Of a DNA stretch of 49,043 nt, positions 25,883-33,726 are shown in pieces. Source of the stretch: CAZFER01 sp964517495 (lineage in GTDB: Bacteria > Hinthialibacterota > Hinthialibacteria > Hinthialibacterales > Hinthialibacteraceae); NCBI GenBank assembly GCA_964517495.1, contig CAZFER010000048.1:1-49043 (forward strand), read 5' to 3'. The notes under the pieces are model-generated. The model saw only the letters and a program-made list of their open reading frames with translations. It was not told where the DNA came from and did not search any database. Numbering within the stretch: the stretch's first letter is position 1; the number at the start of each line of letters is the position of its first letter. The translations under genes were made by a program, and so were the position numbers.

Positions 25883-26893
25883 TTATTGTGCAGGTTTTTT
25901 TATTCCAAATTCTTCAGGTGATTTTTTGGCTATTCCCATTTCATATAATGCCCAGGTCCAGGCGCTTTCCATATTCAACGCGGCGTTCTGTGCTTTCTCA
26001 CCATGATAGCCATAAAGGGTAAGGTGCCTATGCTTGGCGAGCTGCTTCACTTCCTTTGATTGCATGGCTTTGGTAAAAGCATCGGTGATTTTTGTGATCA
26101 CTTCATCCGGCACGCCTTTAGGTACAGCAAAACCTAACCATTGATAAATAGGCAGATCAGCAATAGCTGGATATTTTTCCGCGGCTGCAGGTATAGCACC
26201 AACACTTTCGAGGGTATAAGGTTCATCGCTAAGCATGGCCAAAGGTTTCAAGCGGTTTCCTTTGATAAATTCAGCCTGCTCGGAAATGGTAGTGACGACC
26301 AAATCAACCTCACCGGATATTACTGCCACTTGCGAAGGGTGGCTTCCGGGAAAGGGAAGGTAATTGAATTCCACCCCAGCAGCGTCTTGAAGAGATATCA
26401 GCAGGGTGTGATGCAGCCCACCTGTCACTCCGGCAGAAGCTTTCAGTTCACCTGGTTTTTCCTTGGCGGCTTGAATGAGCTCATCCAATGTGTTGTACGG
26501 TGAATCCGGGTGGACCGACACCACATCAGGCGCACCGGCTACCATAAACCAATGCCAATCGTCCGCCGTGGTATGGTGAGCACCCATTACCGGAGCGGGA
26601 TGGATGGTTTCAGAAAAACCACCCCAATAATACCCATTTTTGGGCTTTGACCAGACATAATTCAGAGCGACACCGCCATTGCCACCGGTTCGATTGACTA
26701 CATTGATAGGCACATCAAGGTGCTCTTTCATCACCGATGCGATGACGCGATCAACGGTATCGGTTCCACCTCCCGCAGCAACAAAGCAGGATATTTCAAT
26801 AGGCTGGGATGGCCATTCCTTTTCGGCCTGGGTACAGGCTGTCATGAGTACACTTAAGATAAGCAATGTATTGAATTTCAAATAATTGTACAT
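25883..26893 (-). CDS. tctC: Tripartite tricarboxylate transporter substrate-binding lipoprotein TctC
   Basis: Periplasmic solute receptor (Bug/TctC family), 336 residues. The start is the ATG with AAGGAG 10 nt before it (complement of 26904-26909); the open frame extends 25 codons further but without support. The first residues, MYNYLKFNTLLILSVLMTAC, form a lipoprotein signal with Cys20 as the anchor. Family motifs include WPSQPIEISCFVAAGGGTDT, VVNRTGGNGGVALNYVW, GVTGGLHHTLLISLQDAAG and GAIPAAAEKYPAIADLPIYQW. An acyl anchor differs from many freely periplasmic Bug receptors. It is the first gene of the operon. Ligand unknown, likely a carboxylate. Confidence 0.92.
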   Translation of the reverse strand: MYNYLKFNTLLILSVLMTACTQAEKEWPSQPIEISCFVAAGGGTDTVDRVIASVMKEHLDVPINVVNRTGGNGGVALNYVWSKPKNGYYWGGFSETIHPAPVMGAHHTTADDWHWFMVAGAPDVVSVHPDSPYNTLDELIQAAKEKPGELKASAGVTGGLHHTLLISLQDAAGVEFNYLPFPGSHPSQVAVISGEVDLVVTTISEQAEFIKGNRLKPLAMLSDEPYTLESVGAIPAAAEKYPAIADLPIYQWLGFAVPKGVPDEVITKITDAFTKAMQSKEVKQLAKHRHLTLYGYHGEKAQNAALNMESAWTWALYEMGIAKKSPEEFGIKKPAQ

Positions 26894-27253
26894 CAATATG
26901 ATTCTCCTTATTGTCTGGAAATGATCTGATATTTTATGCAACCTAGAAAATCCTGCCTCATAAGTCAAGTCTATTGTTGATTCAATGTGTTTCGTAAAGA
27001 AAGATTGAGTATGCTTCTTGATCCATGATTAAGATAGTGCCATGATATTTCTCTTAATCGTTTTACTCCCATCGGTTATTCCAAAATTTTTTGTGTGACA
27101 CCATGAGGGGGGGTTTTATTAAAAAAAATAAAATCAAACGTATGTCAGCACTCGAAACAAAGGTGAGATAAGTTGACATTTTTTTTTGATGAGGTGAACC
27201 CCGATTCACCCAGGCATACGTTTATATACTTAAATATGGTGAGGTGATGTTTT
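26894..27253. other. Divergent intergenic region between tctC and glucokinase gene
   Basis: No gene is visible in this 360-bp gap. It holds a G7 tract next to A/T-rich sequence (27107-27133), including the dyad TTTTATT, six A, AATAAAA, and a short dyad GGTGAA-CCCCGA-TTCACC (27193-27210) about 45 nt before the glucokinase start. A perfect TTGACA occurs at 27173-27178, but no matching -10 lies 16-18 nt beyond it. Promoters for both flanking genes are expected here. Confidence 0.45.
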
Positions 27254-28219
27254 ATGACACGAGTCGCAATTGGTATTGATCTTGGAGGTACTGATATAAA
27301 AGCAGGTTTGGTTGCGGAAGATGGGACCATTATTCGCCGATATAAAAAGGCAACCCAAGGGCATTTGGGAGGCCGCAAGGTGGTGGACCGTATCGGAGAT
27401 TTAATTCAGGAAATCTTGGATTCAGACGAGATGAAAGGGCGAAGGAATGACCTGCAAGGGATCGGTTTGGGATCACCCGGTCTTGTTGATCAAAAAAATG
27501 GGCGAATTACCCGACCGGTCAATATTCCCGATTGGGATTTTTGGATTAATGTGCGCGAGATTTTTCAAGACCGTTTTGGGCTATACACCTGGATGGATAA
27601 TGACGCCAATGTCAGCGCGTTGGGTGAAGCAATGTTCGGCGCGGGTAAAGATAAAGATGTGGTTTTGGTTTTAACGCTGGGGACCGGTGTCGGGGGTGGT
27701 ATTGTTGTTCATAATAAGGTCTTTCATGGTGGAAGTGGATTTGCCGGAGAATTGGGGCATATCATGGTTAATCCCAGCGGACCAGTATGTGGTTGCGGAA
27801 ATGAAGGTTGCCTGGAAACCTATGCCTCAGCAAATGCGATTTCCAAATATGCCTCAGACCGTATCAAAGTAGAACATGTCCCCAGTATTCTAAAAGACAT
27901 GGTGGGTGAGGATGGTAAAGTGACCTCTAAAATGGTTCATGAAGCCGCACTGAAAGGTGATGAGGTGGCTTTAGGCGTGATTGCCAATGCTGGAAAACAT
28001 TTGGGAATTGGTATTTCGACCTTGGTGGTTTGCTTTAATCCGGAACTTATATGCATCGGTGGCGGTGCTTCTAACATGGGAGATCTGTTGTTTGATCACG
28101 CGCGGCGTGAACTGGAATGGCGGGTATTCTTCCATTCTCATTATCCAACGCCAATCGTTCAGTCTCAATTGGGAGAAGAGTCAGGAACAGTCGGCGCAGC
28201 AGGACAAGCGTTTGTATAG
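27254..28219 (+). CDS. glk: ROK-family glucokinase
   Basis: A cytoplasmic sugar kinase of the ROK family, 321 residues, probably phosphorylating glucose to glucose 6-phosphate with ATP. Motifs are IGIDLGGTDIKAGLV (phosphate loop 1), LGSPGLVD, MDNDANVSALGEA with catalytic Asp117, LTLGTGVGGGIV, ELGHIMVNPSGPVCGCGNEGCLETYAS with zinc ligands His169, Cys179, Cys181 and Cys186, and late ICIGGGASN. This matches glucokinases such as GlcK rather than ROK repressors, which carry an N-terminal HTH that is absent here. GAGGTG sits 7 nt before the ATG. It is a single-gene unit followed by a strong terminator; glucose specificity is inferred from family similarity. Confidence 0.9.
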   Translation: MTRVAIGIDLGGTDIKAGLVAEDGTIIRRYKKATQGHLGGRKVVDRIGDLIQEILDSDEMKGRRNDLQGIGLGSPGLVDQKNGRITRPVNIPDWDFWINVREIFQDRFGLYTWMDNDANVSALGEAMFGAGKDKDVVLVLTLGTGVGGGIVVHNKVFHGGSGFAGELGHIMVNPSGPVCGCGNEGCLETYASANAISKYASDRIKVEHVPSILKDMVGEDGKVTSKMVHEAALKGDEVALGVIANAGKHLGIGISTLVVCFNPELICIGGGASNMGDLLFDHARRELEWRVFFHSHYPTPIVQSQLGEESGTVGAAGQAFV

Positions 28220-28242
28220 ACACTCTTTACTATAATACGATT

Positions 28243-28272
28243 AAAAAAGGCGGTTGTTATACCGTCTTTTTT
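28243..28272 (+). terminator. Rho-independent terminator after glucokinase
   Basis: AAAAAAGGCGG (28243-28253) pairs with CCGTCTTTTTT (28262-28272), an 11-bp stem with one G-U pair and an 8-nt loop, ending in a T-run. It lies 24 nt after the glucokinase stop and could also act in the reverse direction. Confidence 0.88.
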
Positions 28273-28308
28273 GTTAAAGTATGGTGATATAATTTTGATT
28301 ACACCAAT

Positions 28309-29445
28309 ATGACAGAGAAACTAAAAGCCGAAATCATATCATTCACAAAATCCCTGGGATTCGACGCAGTGGGTGTGTCTTCCACCGTTCCACACACCTG
28401 GAAGCAATACAAAACCTGGGTGGAGGTTGGTTATCACGGTGAAATGGGATATTTAAAAAAGCGACTGCACGAGCGTGCAAATCCTTCCTCCATTTTGCAA
28501 GGTGCTCAATCAATCATTATTGTGGCTAATCGATATTGCCCTCCCCATGTTGCAAATCAAAGCAATCAAAATAATCCAAGCGGGATCGTATCCTGTTATG
28601 CATGGGGGGACGATTACCATGACATTATGGGCGAGACCTTGGGTCGAGTGTGTGAATGGATTACAGATCAGACGGGTGGAAAACACCGAGCAAGATGGTG
28701 CGTGGACACCGCACCTTTGCTGGAGCGTGATTTTGCCGCCCAGGCAGGGATTGGATGGGTTGGAAAACACACCAGTCTGCTTAGCCGTGACTTGGGAAAC
28801 TGGTTCTTTTTAGGGGCGATTTTAACCACATTGCCCTTGGAGCCTGACCAACCGGTACAAGCACATTGTGGTTCATGCAAGCGCTGTTTAGATGTGTGCC
28901 CAACAGACGCATTTGATCGCCCTTATCAACTGGATGCCCGCAAATGTATCTCCTATTTAACCATTGAATTGAAAGGATTTATCCCACGCGAATTTCGCAG
29001 GCCAATGGGAACCCGGATTTTTGGCTGTGATGACTGCCTGGGGGTATGCCCCTGGAACCGGTTTGCGCGTGCAGCTAATGAAATGCGTTTCTATCCCCGT
29101 GAAGGATTACATGTGCCTGATTTAATGGAACTTATGCAGATGGACGAAGCTACATTCCGAAAGCGGTTTAAAGGAAGCCCTATTAAACGGGCGAAACGGC
29201 GTGGGTTTTTGCGAAATGTAGCAGTAGCATTGGGAAATACAGGTGATTCCCGTGGTGTTCCAGTTTTGTTGAAGAGTTTAAACGATCACGAACCATTGGT
29301 ACGCGGTCATGCTGCCTGGGCATTGGGCGAAATTGCTGGGACAGAGGCAATCCAAGGGCTGAAAAAGGCTGAAGAAAATGAAACGGATACACAAGTAAGA
29401 AATGAGCTTCAACTGGCGATTCTACAGGCAAACAGAAAAAGTTAG
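28309..29445 (+). CDS. queG: Epoxyqueuosine reductase QueG
   Basis: Cobalamin- and iron-sulfur-dependent enzyme of the last step of queuosine synthesis in tRNA, 378 residues. The N-terminal catalytic part has GYHGEMGYLKKR and VDTAPLLERDFAAQAGIGWVGKH, with the catalytic Asp133. Two [4Fe-4S] motifs are visible: HCGSCKRCLDVCP (Cys187, 190, 193, 197) and GCDDCLGVCPWN (Cys240, 243, 247) with CISYLTIELKG between. A C-terminal HEAT-repeat segment (GDSRGVPVLLKSLNDHEP, GHAAWALGEIAG) is present, as in the longer QueG form. No strong ribosome site precedes the ATG, and the gene begins just 37 nt beyond the terminator. Other queuosine genes are not in the window. Confidence 0.95.
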   Translation: MTEKLKAEIISFTKSLGFDAVGVSSTVPHTWKQYKTWVEVGYHGEMGYLKKRLHERANPSSILQGAQSIIIVANRYCPPHVANQSNQNNPSGIVSCYAWGDDYHDIMGETLGRVCEWITDQTGGKHRARWCVDTAPLLERDFAAQAGIGWVGKHTSLLSRDLGNWFFLGAILTTLPLEPDQPVQAHCGSCKRCLDVCPTDAFDRPYQLDARKCISYLTIELKGFIPREFRRPMGTRIFGCDDCLGVCPWNRFARAANEMRFYPREGLHVPDLMELMQMDEATFRKRFKGSPIKRAKRRGFLRNVAVALGNTGDSRGVPVLLKSLNDHEPLVRGHAAWALGEIAGTEAIQGLKKAEENETDTQVRNELQLAILQANRKS

Positions 29446-29446
29446 G

Positions 29447-29905
29447 CTACTTGTTTTCCGTACTTTTTTCTGGATCGGGTAATATCAATTCAGCATCATC
29501 AATGGTGATATTACCTTCTATCGATTTCCATTTATTCAAGTTATTGTCGCTTTCAAGAGCCAAAGAACCGATGATATAAAGAGATTCCTGGATTTTATCA
29601 TGATCACGTTTTTCCAGGGCTTTTCTGGCATTATCAATTTCCCGGCACACCAAGGCTCGACGGTGTTCTTCCCAATTATTTTGCACAGGAATGGCCTGAT
29701 TGCGGTATTCGAGCTGATTGAGTAAAAATTCAAACCGGTTCCATGATAGGGGTTGTTTTTTTCGCCGCCCAAAAAGATTCATGGTCCGGTCAAGATAATA
29801 GACAATGGTAGCAAAAATAACAATTGTCACCAAAGGCCATCCAATTGCCGTAATAACTTCTGCATAGGCTTTTATGAGTTCAACAATAAATTCCGGACCA
29901 TTCAT
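29447..29905 (-). CDS. Single-pass membrane protein, unknown function
   Basis: A 152-residue protein with one hydrophobic segment (about 15-40: VITAIGWPLVTIVIFATIVYYL), then a basic FGRRKKQ and a long helical, charged C-terminus. By the positive-inside rule the bulk should be cytoplasmic. I recognise no family. It ends 1 bp after queG on the opposite strand and shares its minus-strand orientation with the kinase-like gene upstream, 61 bp away. Ribosome site GGAATAATT before the ATG is weak. It is likely real because the reading frame is clean and has normal composition, but no role can be given. Confidence 0.6.
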   Translation of the reverse strand: MNGPEFIVELIKAYAEVITAIGWPLVTIVIFATIVYYLDRTMNLFGRRKKQPLSWNRFEFLLNQLEYRNQAIPVQNNWEEHRRALVCREIDNARKALEKRDHDKIQESLYIIGSLALESDNNLNKWKSIEGNITIDDAELILPDPEKSTENK

Positions 29906-29966
29906 AATTATTCCAAGTTTATATTCCTTTATTCAATGGATCAACAAATTATTAACGAGTCTGCGT

Positions 29967-30713
29967 TTATGTGGTGGTGGCTCTGGCTCGTTTGTCTCCA
30001 CCAGTCCATTCTAGCGGTAATCCACGTGCTCGAAGGGCAGACAGGATTATTTTGACGGCAGCATCCAGGGTGATATGTTCCATATTCAACACCAAATCAT
30101 AAGCCGTAGCATCATCAATATCCCGTTTAAAGTAATTCTGGATAAAGTGCGCGCGTTCCCGGTCGACACGCTCAATAATTCTAACGGCTTGTTTTTCGCT
30201 TTCTCCCCGATATTGGAAAAGGTTCTGTTTTCTCACTTCGAATGGGGCCACCAACCGGGTTCGAAAGGCATTTGTACCTTGCAAAAGAAAATTTGAACCT
30301 CGGCCAAGAAGCACAACACCCCCTTGAAGTGAAGCAGTTTTGGTCACTTCACCAAGGGCATGCAAATAATCATCCCGATCAACAAAGTGTTGCTTGAGGA
30401 TACCTTCAACCCATGTTTCAAGATTGGATCGCTCATGTTCATCCAGCGATTCGATTACCGCACTGCGCACTCCAAGATGCTGAGCGATATAATTCACGAT
30501 TTCTTTGTCGAATAGGCCGTAATGTAGCTCATGGGCCAACAACTTGGCCAATTCATCCGCTCGGCATCCGCATTGGGTGGACATGGTAATAACCGGCCGC
30601 ACCTCTGATGGAGGTTTGGCGTCTCCTTCGGTTTCCAACTTTTCTTTATAGACCTGCCGCTCCTGATTCCAACGATTAATTTGGCGATTAACAATCAGAT
30701 GAATATCAGACAT
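29967..30713 (-). CDS. Cytidylate kinase-like family protein
   Basis: A 248-residue cytoplasmic protein of the cytidylate kinase-like family. The expected phosphate-loop strand reads VITMSTQCGCRADELAKLLA, where relatives have ISREYGSGGREIAKxLA; the loop residues are thus different. Further family features are YGLFDKEIVNYIAQHL, VLLGRGSNFLLQG (the conserved VILGRGA region), RVRLVAPFEVR-like TRLVAPFEVR, and YFKRDIDDATAYDLVLNMEHI with YDLVLN conserved. Function is unproven; an altered loop may mean altered nucleotide use. The start with GGAGGT 9 nt upstream (complement of 30723-30728) is preferred over an ATG 15 codons earlier. Confidence 0.8.
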   Translation of the reverse strand: MSDIHLIVNRQINRWNQERQVYKEKLETEGDAKPPSEVRPVITMSTQCGCRADELAKLLAHELHYGLFDKEIVNYIAQHLGVRSAVIESLDEHERSNLETWVEGILKQHFVDRDDYLHALGEVTKTASLQGGVVLLGRGSNFLLQGTNAFRTRLVAPFEVRKQNLFQYRGESEKQAVRIIERVDRERAHFIQNYFKRDIDDATAYDLVLNMEHITLDAAVKIILSALRARGLPLEWTGGDKRARATTT

Positions 30714-31119
30714 TGTTTGTTTACCTCCGTACCCCCCCATTAAAAACTGGTTTAACACTACAATACCATGTATAAACCAGTTTTTTCAAAGGTTTAATGT
30801 AGATTTTTCGAATTTTGCCTGGATAATCCTTCTTTCAGTTTTTAGCATAGATGACCGGTTATTGCTTTGACGAATTTATAAAATAAGTTTCAATCTTTAT
30901 TTTACACGAAAAATGATTATTTTTCGTAGTTTTTTCGGAGGAATCACTTTCCACAAACCGATCTGAGAAGGATAATATAAGTGAACAATGTTTTAAAGAA
31001 ATAATTAAAAATGCTTATAAATTTAACAACTTATATTGTTTTTTTATCGATTGGAATGGTTTTTACTTCCATTTTTTCTTTTCTACCAATTAACCAGAGA
31101 CATAGAGGTTTTAATTACA
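30714..31119. other. AT-rich divergent intergenic region with a dyad
   Basis: No gene is supported in this 406-bp gap. The main structure is a perfect dyad ACGAAAAAT (30906-30914), GATT, ATTTTTCGT (30919-30927), a 22-nt inverted repeat that could be an operator or a hairpin. The rest is AT-rich with short tracts of T and A and should hold promoters for the kinase-like gene and the PNPOx-like gene. Confidence 0.4.
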
Positions 31120-31539
31120 ATGAGTGAAATTCTTCAACGTATACTCGATGTATTGAAAGATCAATCTGTTTTTTACATGGCAACGGTGGATTCTGGCTCC
31201 CCACGTTTGAGGCCAATGACATTGCTTGCCCATGATGGCGTCAAAATTTGGACAACATCTCATAAACGTGCGCAAAAAATGGAACAATTGGTTAAACAGA
31301 ATGAAGTCGAAGCATGTTTTGTGGATGAAATGAATCGGCAAGTTAGAATACGGGGAAAAGTCCAAGTTCATGATGATGAGGAATCCTGGAACAAATTACG
31401 AAGCGCAACAGAAGATATACCCCAAATTCACGATCCGAACTACGTGCTTTTGTTGATTGAACCAGAAGAAGTCCGCTATATCGATGATTGGAGTTTGGAG
31501 TATAAAAGTCTGCCTTTGGACGAGATTAAGACCAGTTAA
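31120..31539 (+). CDS. Pyridoxamine 5'-phosphate oxidase (PNPOx)-like flavin protein
   Basis: A 139-residue split-barrel protein of the PNPOx-like family, which bind FMN or F420. Motifs are FYMATVDSGSPRLRPMTLLA, GVKIWTTSHKRAQKMEQL and VRIRGKVQVHDDEES, the standard strands of the barrel; the length matches the general stress protein 26-like group. The start has AGAGGT 10 nt upstream (31104-31109), while an ORF from 31036 would add 28 hydrophobic residues without a ribosome site. Substrate unknown. It is followed immediately by the convergent HAD gene (7 bp between stops). Confidence 0.85.
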   Translation: MSEILQRILDVLKDQSVFYMATVDSGSPRLRPMTLLAHDGVKIWTTSHKRAQKMEQLVKQNEVEACFVDEMNRQVRIRGKVQVHDDEESWNKLRSATEDIPQIHDPNYVLLLIEPEEVRYIDDWSLEYKSLPLDEIKTS

Positions 31540-31546
31540 AAACTCC

Positions 31547-32107
31547 TTATTCCACGGGGCTGTAAAAGTTAATAACTTTTAATATTCCAGATAATAGGTC
31601 GCGAACGATGAAATCCGGTTGACGGTCCGAGGTGCGAAGGGCTTGCATGGTTTTAAAAGGCTTTCCGGATTTAATCATCCCCGTATGACAACCTGCCGCC
31701 CAGCCCGCTTGCAGGCATTCCATACGATCACCAAGAAAAAACGTATCTTGAAGGTTGAATCCATGCTTGGCGGAAGCCACTTGCAGTAAGCCGGTTTTGG
31801 GATAACTGCAGCGTTCCCAATCCGCATAGGGGCTGGGGCATACCATTATATCTTCGATATATCCATTTTCCTGCTCGATGATGTCTCGCATATAGGTATG
31901 TATCGCTTCCATATCCGTAGTGGTCATTTCCCCTTTATATAAAGGTTCTTGTGAGGTAATGATAATTGGTTTGATTCCATATCGTTTGAGAGTTAAAAAG
32001 GCTTCAGTGACGAAAGGGAGAAAAACAAAATTATCTAATGATGTCACGGGTTGATCCTGTCGGACATTTATAATTCCATCACGCTCAATAAGGACGTATT
32101 GTTCCAT
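31547..32107 (-). CDS. HAD-IIIA (GmhB-like) protein with changed catalytic motifs
   Basis: A 186-residue protein of the HAD superfamily resembling D,D-heptose bisphosphate phosphatases. It begins MEQYVLIERDGIINVRQD. Motif I should be DxDxG; here the nucleophile position is Glu8 with Asp10 kept. Motif II is IIITSQEPLY, motif III includes YPKTGLL, and motif IV reads FFLGDRMECLQAG, where family members have GDxxxD. A CPSPYADWERC stretch resembles the zinc loop but is reduced. The start overlaps the end of recF by 23 nt, with GGTGG close ahead, so translation is probably coupled. It may be an inactive or altered phosphatase. The GmhB label is only by similarity. Confidence 0.77.
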   Translation of the reverse strand: MEQYVLIERDGIINVRQDQPVTSLDNFVFLPFVTEAFLTLKRYGIKPIIITSQEPLYKGEMTTTDMEAIHTYMRDIIEQENGYIEDIMVCPSPYADWERCSYPKTGLLQVASAKHGFNLQDTFFLGDRMECLQAGWAAGCHTGMIKSGKPFKTMQALRTSDRQPDFIVRDLLSGILKVINFYSPVE

Positions 32108-33185
32108 TTTCCACCTGAAAAGTCTTGGTTGGAGTGAGTTGGGCGCCAAGATGATCACGGCTGGTGGCAGTGACGATCAATTGGCCTTCCAGTTCAATAT
32201 TATCCCAGAATCGGGTACGACGAGTATTATCCATTTCATAGACAACGTCGTCAATTAACATAATCGGCCTATGGCCCACAATCTCAAGACAAAAGCGCAC
32301 TTGAGCCATTCGCAACGCCAAAGCGGCGGTGCGCTTTTGGCCTTGTGAACCAAATTGAGAGAGATTTTTATTCTGCAAATGGATATGTAAATCATCACGG
32401 TGAGGACCGGTTTGAGTGGTTCCTCGTTCAATTTCGGTTGTTTGATTTCGTTCCAAACGTTCTTTTAAATGATTTAGAATTTCCTCTGAATTGTCTGATT
32501 CATCCGCCCTGTAAGAAAGGGTAAGGGGGCCATCATCGGCAAGTTTTGCATAAAAATGTTCCAACAATGGAGATAAATGATTGGTTGCTTTTTTCCTTTG
32601 TTTGATAATTTGCACCGCTAAATCAAGAAATGGTTGGTTCCATGGATTGAGCTCGGTTTTGGCTTGGGAGGAAGATTTACCCTGCAAGTTTTTAAGTATT
32701 TGATTTCGTTGACGTAACGTTCGACGGTATTTTTGTAAAAGGGGGATATATTCGCGATCATTCTGGGCAATAGCCATATCCAGAAAACGCCGCCGCCCTT
32801 CCGGGCTGCCGGATACGATATAAAGATCTTCAGGGGCGAACAGGACAGTTCGCATAAGTCCATAAAGATCACCGACACGCGGTAAGGGATTATCGTCGAT
32901 TTTGATGATTTTTTTGTTCTTTTCCAATCCACATTCAATGGTCTCTGAATTCCCCAAATGTTGAACCTGGGCTCGTAAAAAGGCGGTGTTTTGATCCCAG
33001 CGTATAAGTTCCTCTTCACGGTGGGTACGATGGGAGGTTGAGGTTGAAAGGAAAAGAATGGCTTCGATCAGGCTGGTTTTTCCTTGGGCATTGGAACCGA
33101 CGAACAGTTGGATACCGCGGTCAAGAGTAAGTGAAATATCGCTCAAAATACGAAAATTACGAATAAGGAGTGAATGAATGAGCAT
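32085..33185 (-). CDS. recF: DNA replication and repair protein RecF
   Basis: RecF is the ATPase that with RecO and RecR loads RecA at gaps, 366 residues, the usual size. It starts MLIHSLLIRNFRILSDISLTL and has Walker A GSNAQGKTSLIEAILFLS (30-37 core), the NxxxRNxLL-like LRQRNQILKN, the signature SQFGSQGQKRTAALALRMAQ, and Walker B PIMLIDDVVYEMD with an Asp-Asp pair followed by VY in place of DxL. It lies away from dnaA/dnaN/gyrB, unlike in many bacteria. It is preceded, 21 bp away, by sixA and followed by an overlapping HAD gene, so it is the third gene of a four-gene operon. Confidence 0.93.
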   Translation of the reverse strand: MLIHSLLIRNFRILSDISLTLDRGIQLFVGSNAQGKTSLIEAILFLSTSTSHRTHREEELIRWDQNTAFLRAQVQHLGNSETIECGLEKNKKIIKIDDNPLPRVGDLYGLMRTVLFAPEDLYIVSGSPEGRRRFLDMAIAQNDREYIPLLQKYRRTLRQRNQILKNLQGKSSSQAKTELNPWNQPFLDLAVQIIKQRKKATNHLSPLLEHFYAKLADDGPLTLSYRADESDNSEEILNHLKERLERNQTTEIERGTTQTGPHRDDLHIHLQNKNLSQFGSQGQKRTAALALRMAQVRFCLEIVGHRPIMLIDDVVYEMDNTRRTRFWDNIELEGQLIVTATSRDHLGAQLTPTKTFQVENGTIRPY

Positions 33186-33206
33186 AGCCGAATGGATAGG
33201 GAGTAT

Positions 33207-33710
33207 TTACTGAGTTACTTTTCTAAGATGTTTGGGTTGCATTAACCATAATAGAATTCCCGAACCGGGAATAGGTTTTCCTTCCACTCCAATACACCCG
33301 ATTGCTCCCTTTTTCATTTCAAACCAGCTTTGGTCTGAACCAGTTATGAGAATGGATATCAGGCGGCTCATATCCGGTTCGTGTCCCACAAATGCAAGGC
33401 TTGCGTTATGGGAAAAATCTTGAGTCAACCGCTCAATCGTTTCGAAGGTGACTCCTGGAGATAATCCTTCATCAATGGTTATGGAAGGTGATTTTTTGAA
33501 TGCTTTTGAAACAATTTTGGCGGTTTGTTGAGCACGCACCAACGGACTTGAAAAAATATGGTCCAAAGCCGTAACGATTTTGGTGAAACCTTTAGCGGCC
33601 GTTTCCATTTTCTTGATTCCTTCATCGGTTAACCAACGCTCTTCGTCACTCGCAACTTTTTTATCCATGCGATCGACCGCTATACCATGTCGAATGAAAT
33701 AAAGTTCCAT
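33207..33710 (-). CDS. sixA: Phosphohistidine phosphatase SixA
   Basis: A small cytoplasmic histidine phosphatase of the SixA branch, 167 residues. The catalytic RHG is in MELYFIRHGIAVDR (Arg7, His8); the downstream half has LDHIFSSPLVRAQQTA and the second catalytic His in LAFVGHEPDMSRLIS. SixA dephosphorylates phosphohistidine on signalling or PTS proteins in E. coli; a PtsN-like protein occurs elsewhere in this window, but a link is inference. The open frame extends 46 codons upstream without similarity. The chosen ATG follows AAGGTG and lies 16 bp beyond the stop of the preceding gene, so it is part of the recF operon. Confidence 0.9.
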   Translation of the reverse strand: MELYFIRHGIAVDRMDKKVASDEERWLTDEGIKKMETAAKGFTKIVTALDHIFSSPLVRAQQTAKIVSKAFKKSPSITIDEGLSPGVTFETIERLTQDFSHNASLAFVGHEPDMSRLISILITGSDQSWFEMKKGAIGCIGVEGKPIPGSGILLWLMQPKHLRKVTQ

Positions 33711-33726
33711 AAGAACACCTTCACGA

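Noticed and set aside
27173..27178. TTGACA as a -35 element for glucokinase
   Set aside because: No -10 box at 16-18 nt; the region that should hold it is GC-rich.
28288..28293. TATAAT just before queG as a promoter -10
   Set aside because: No acceptable -35 lies 16-18 nt upstream, and the position overlaps sequence immediately after the glucokinase terminator.
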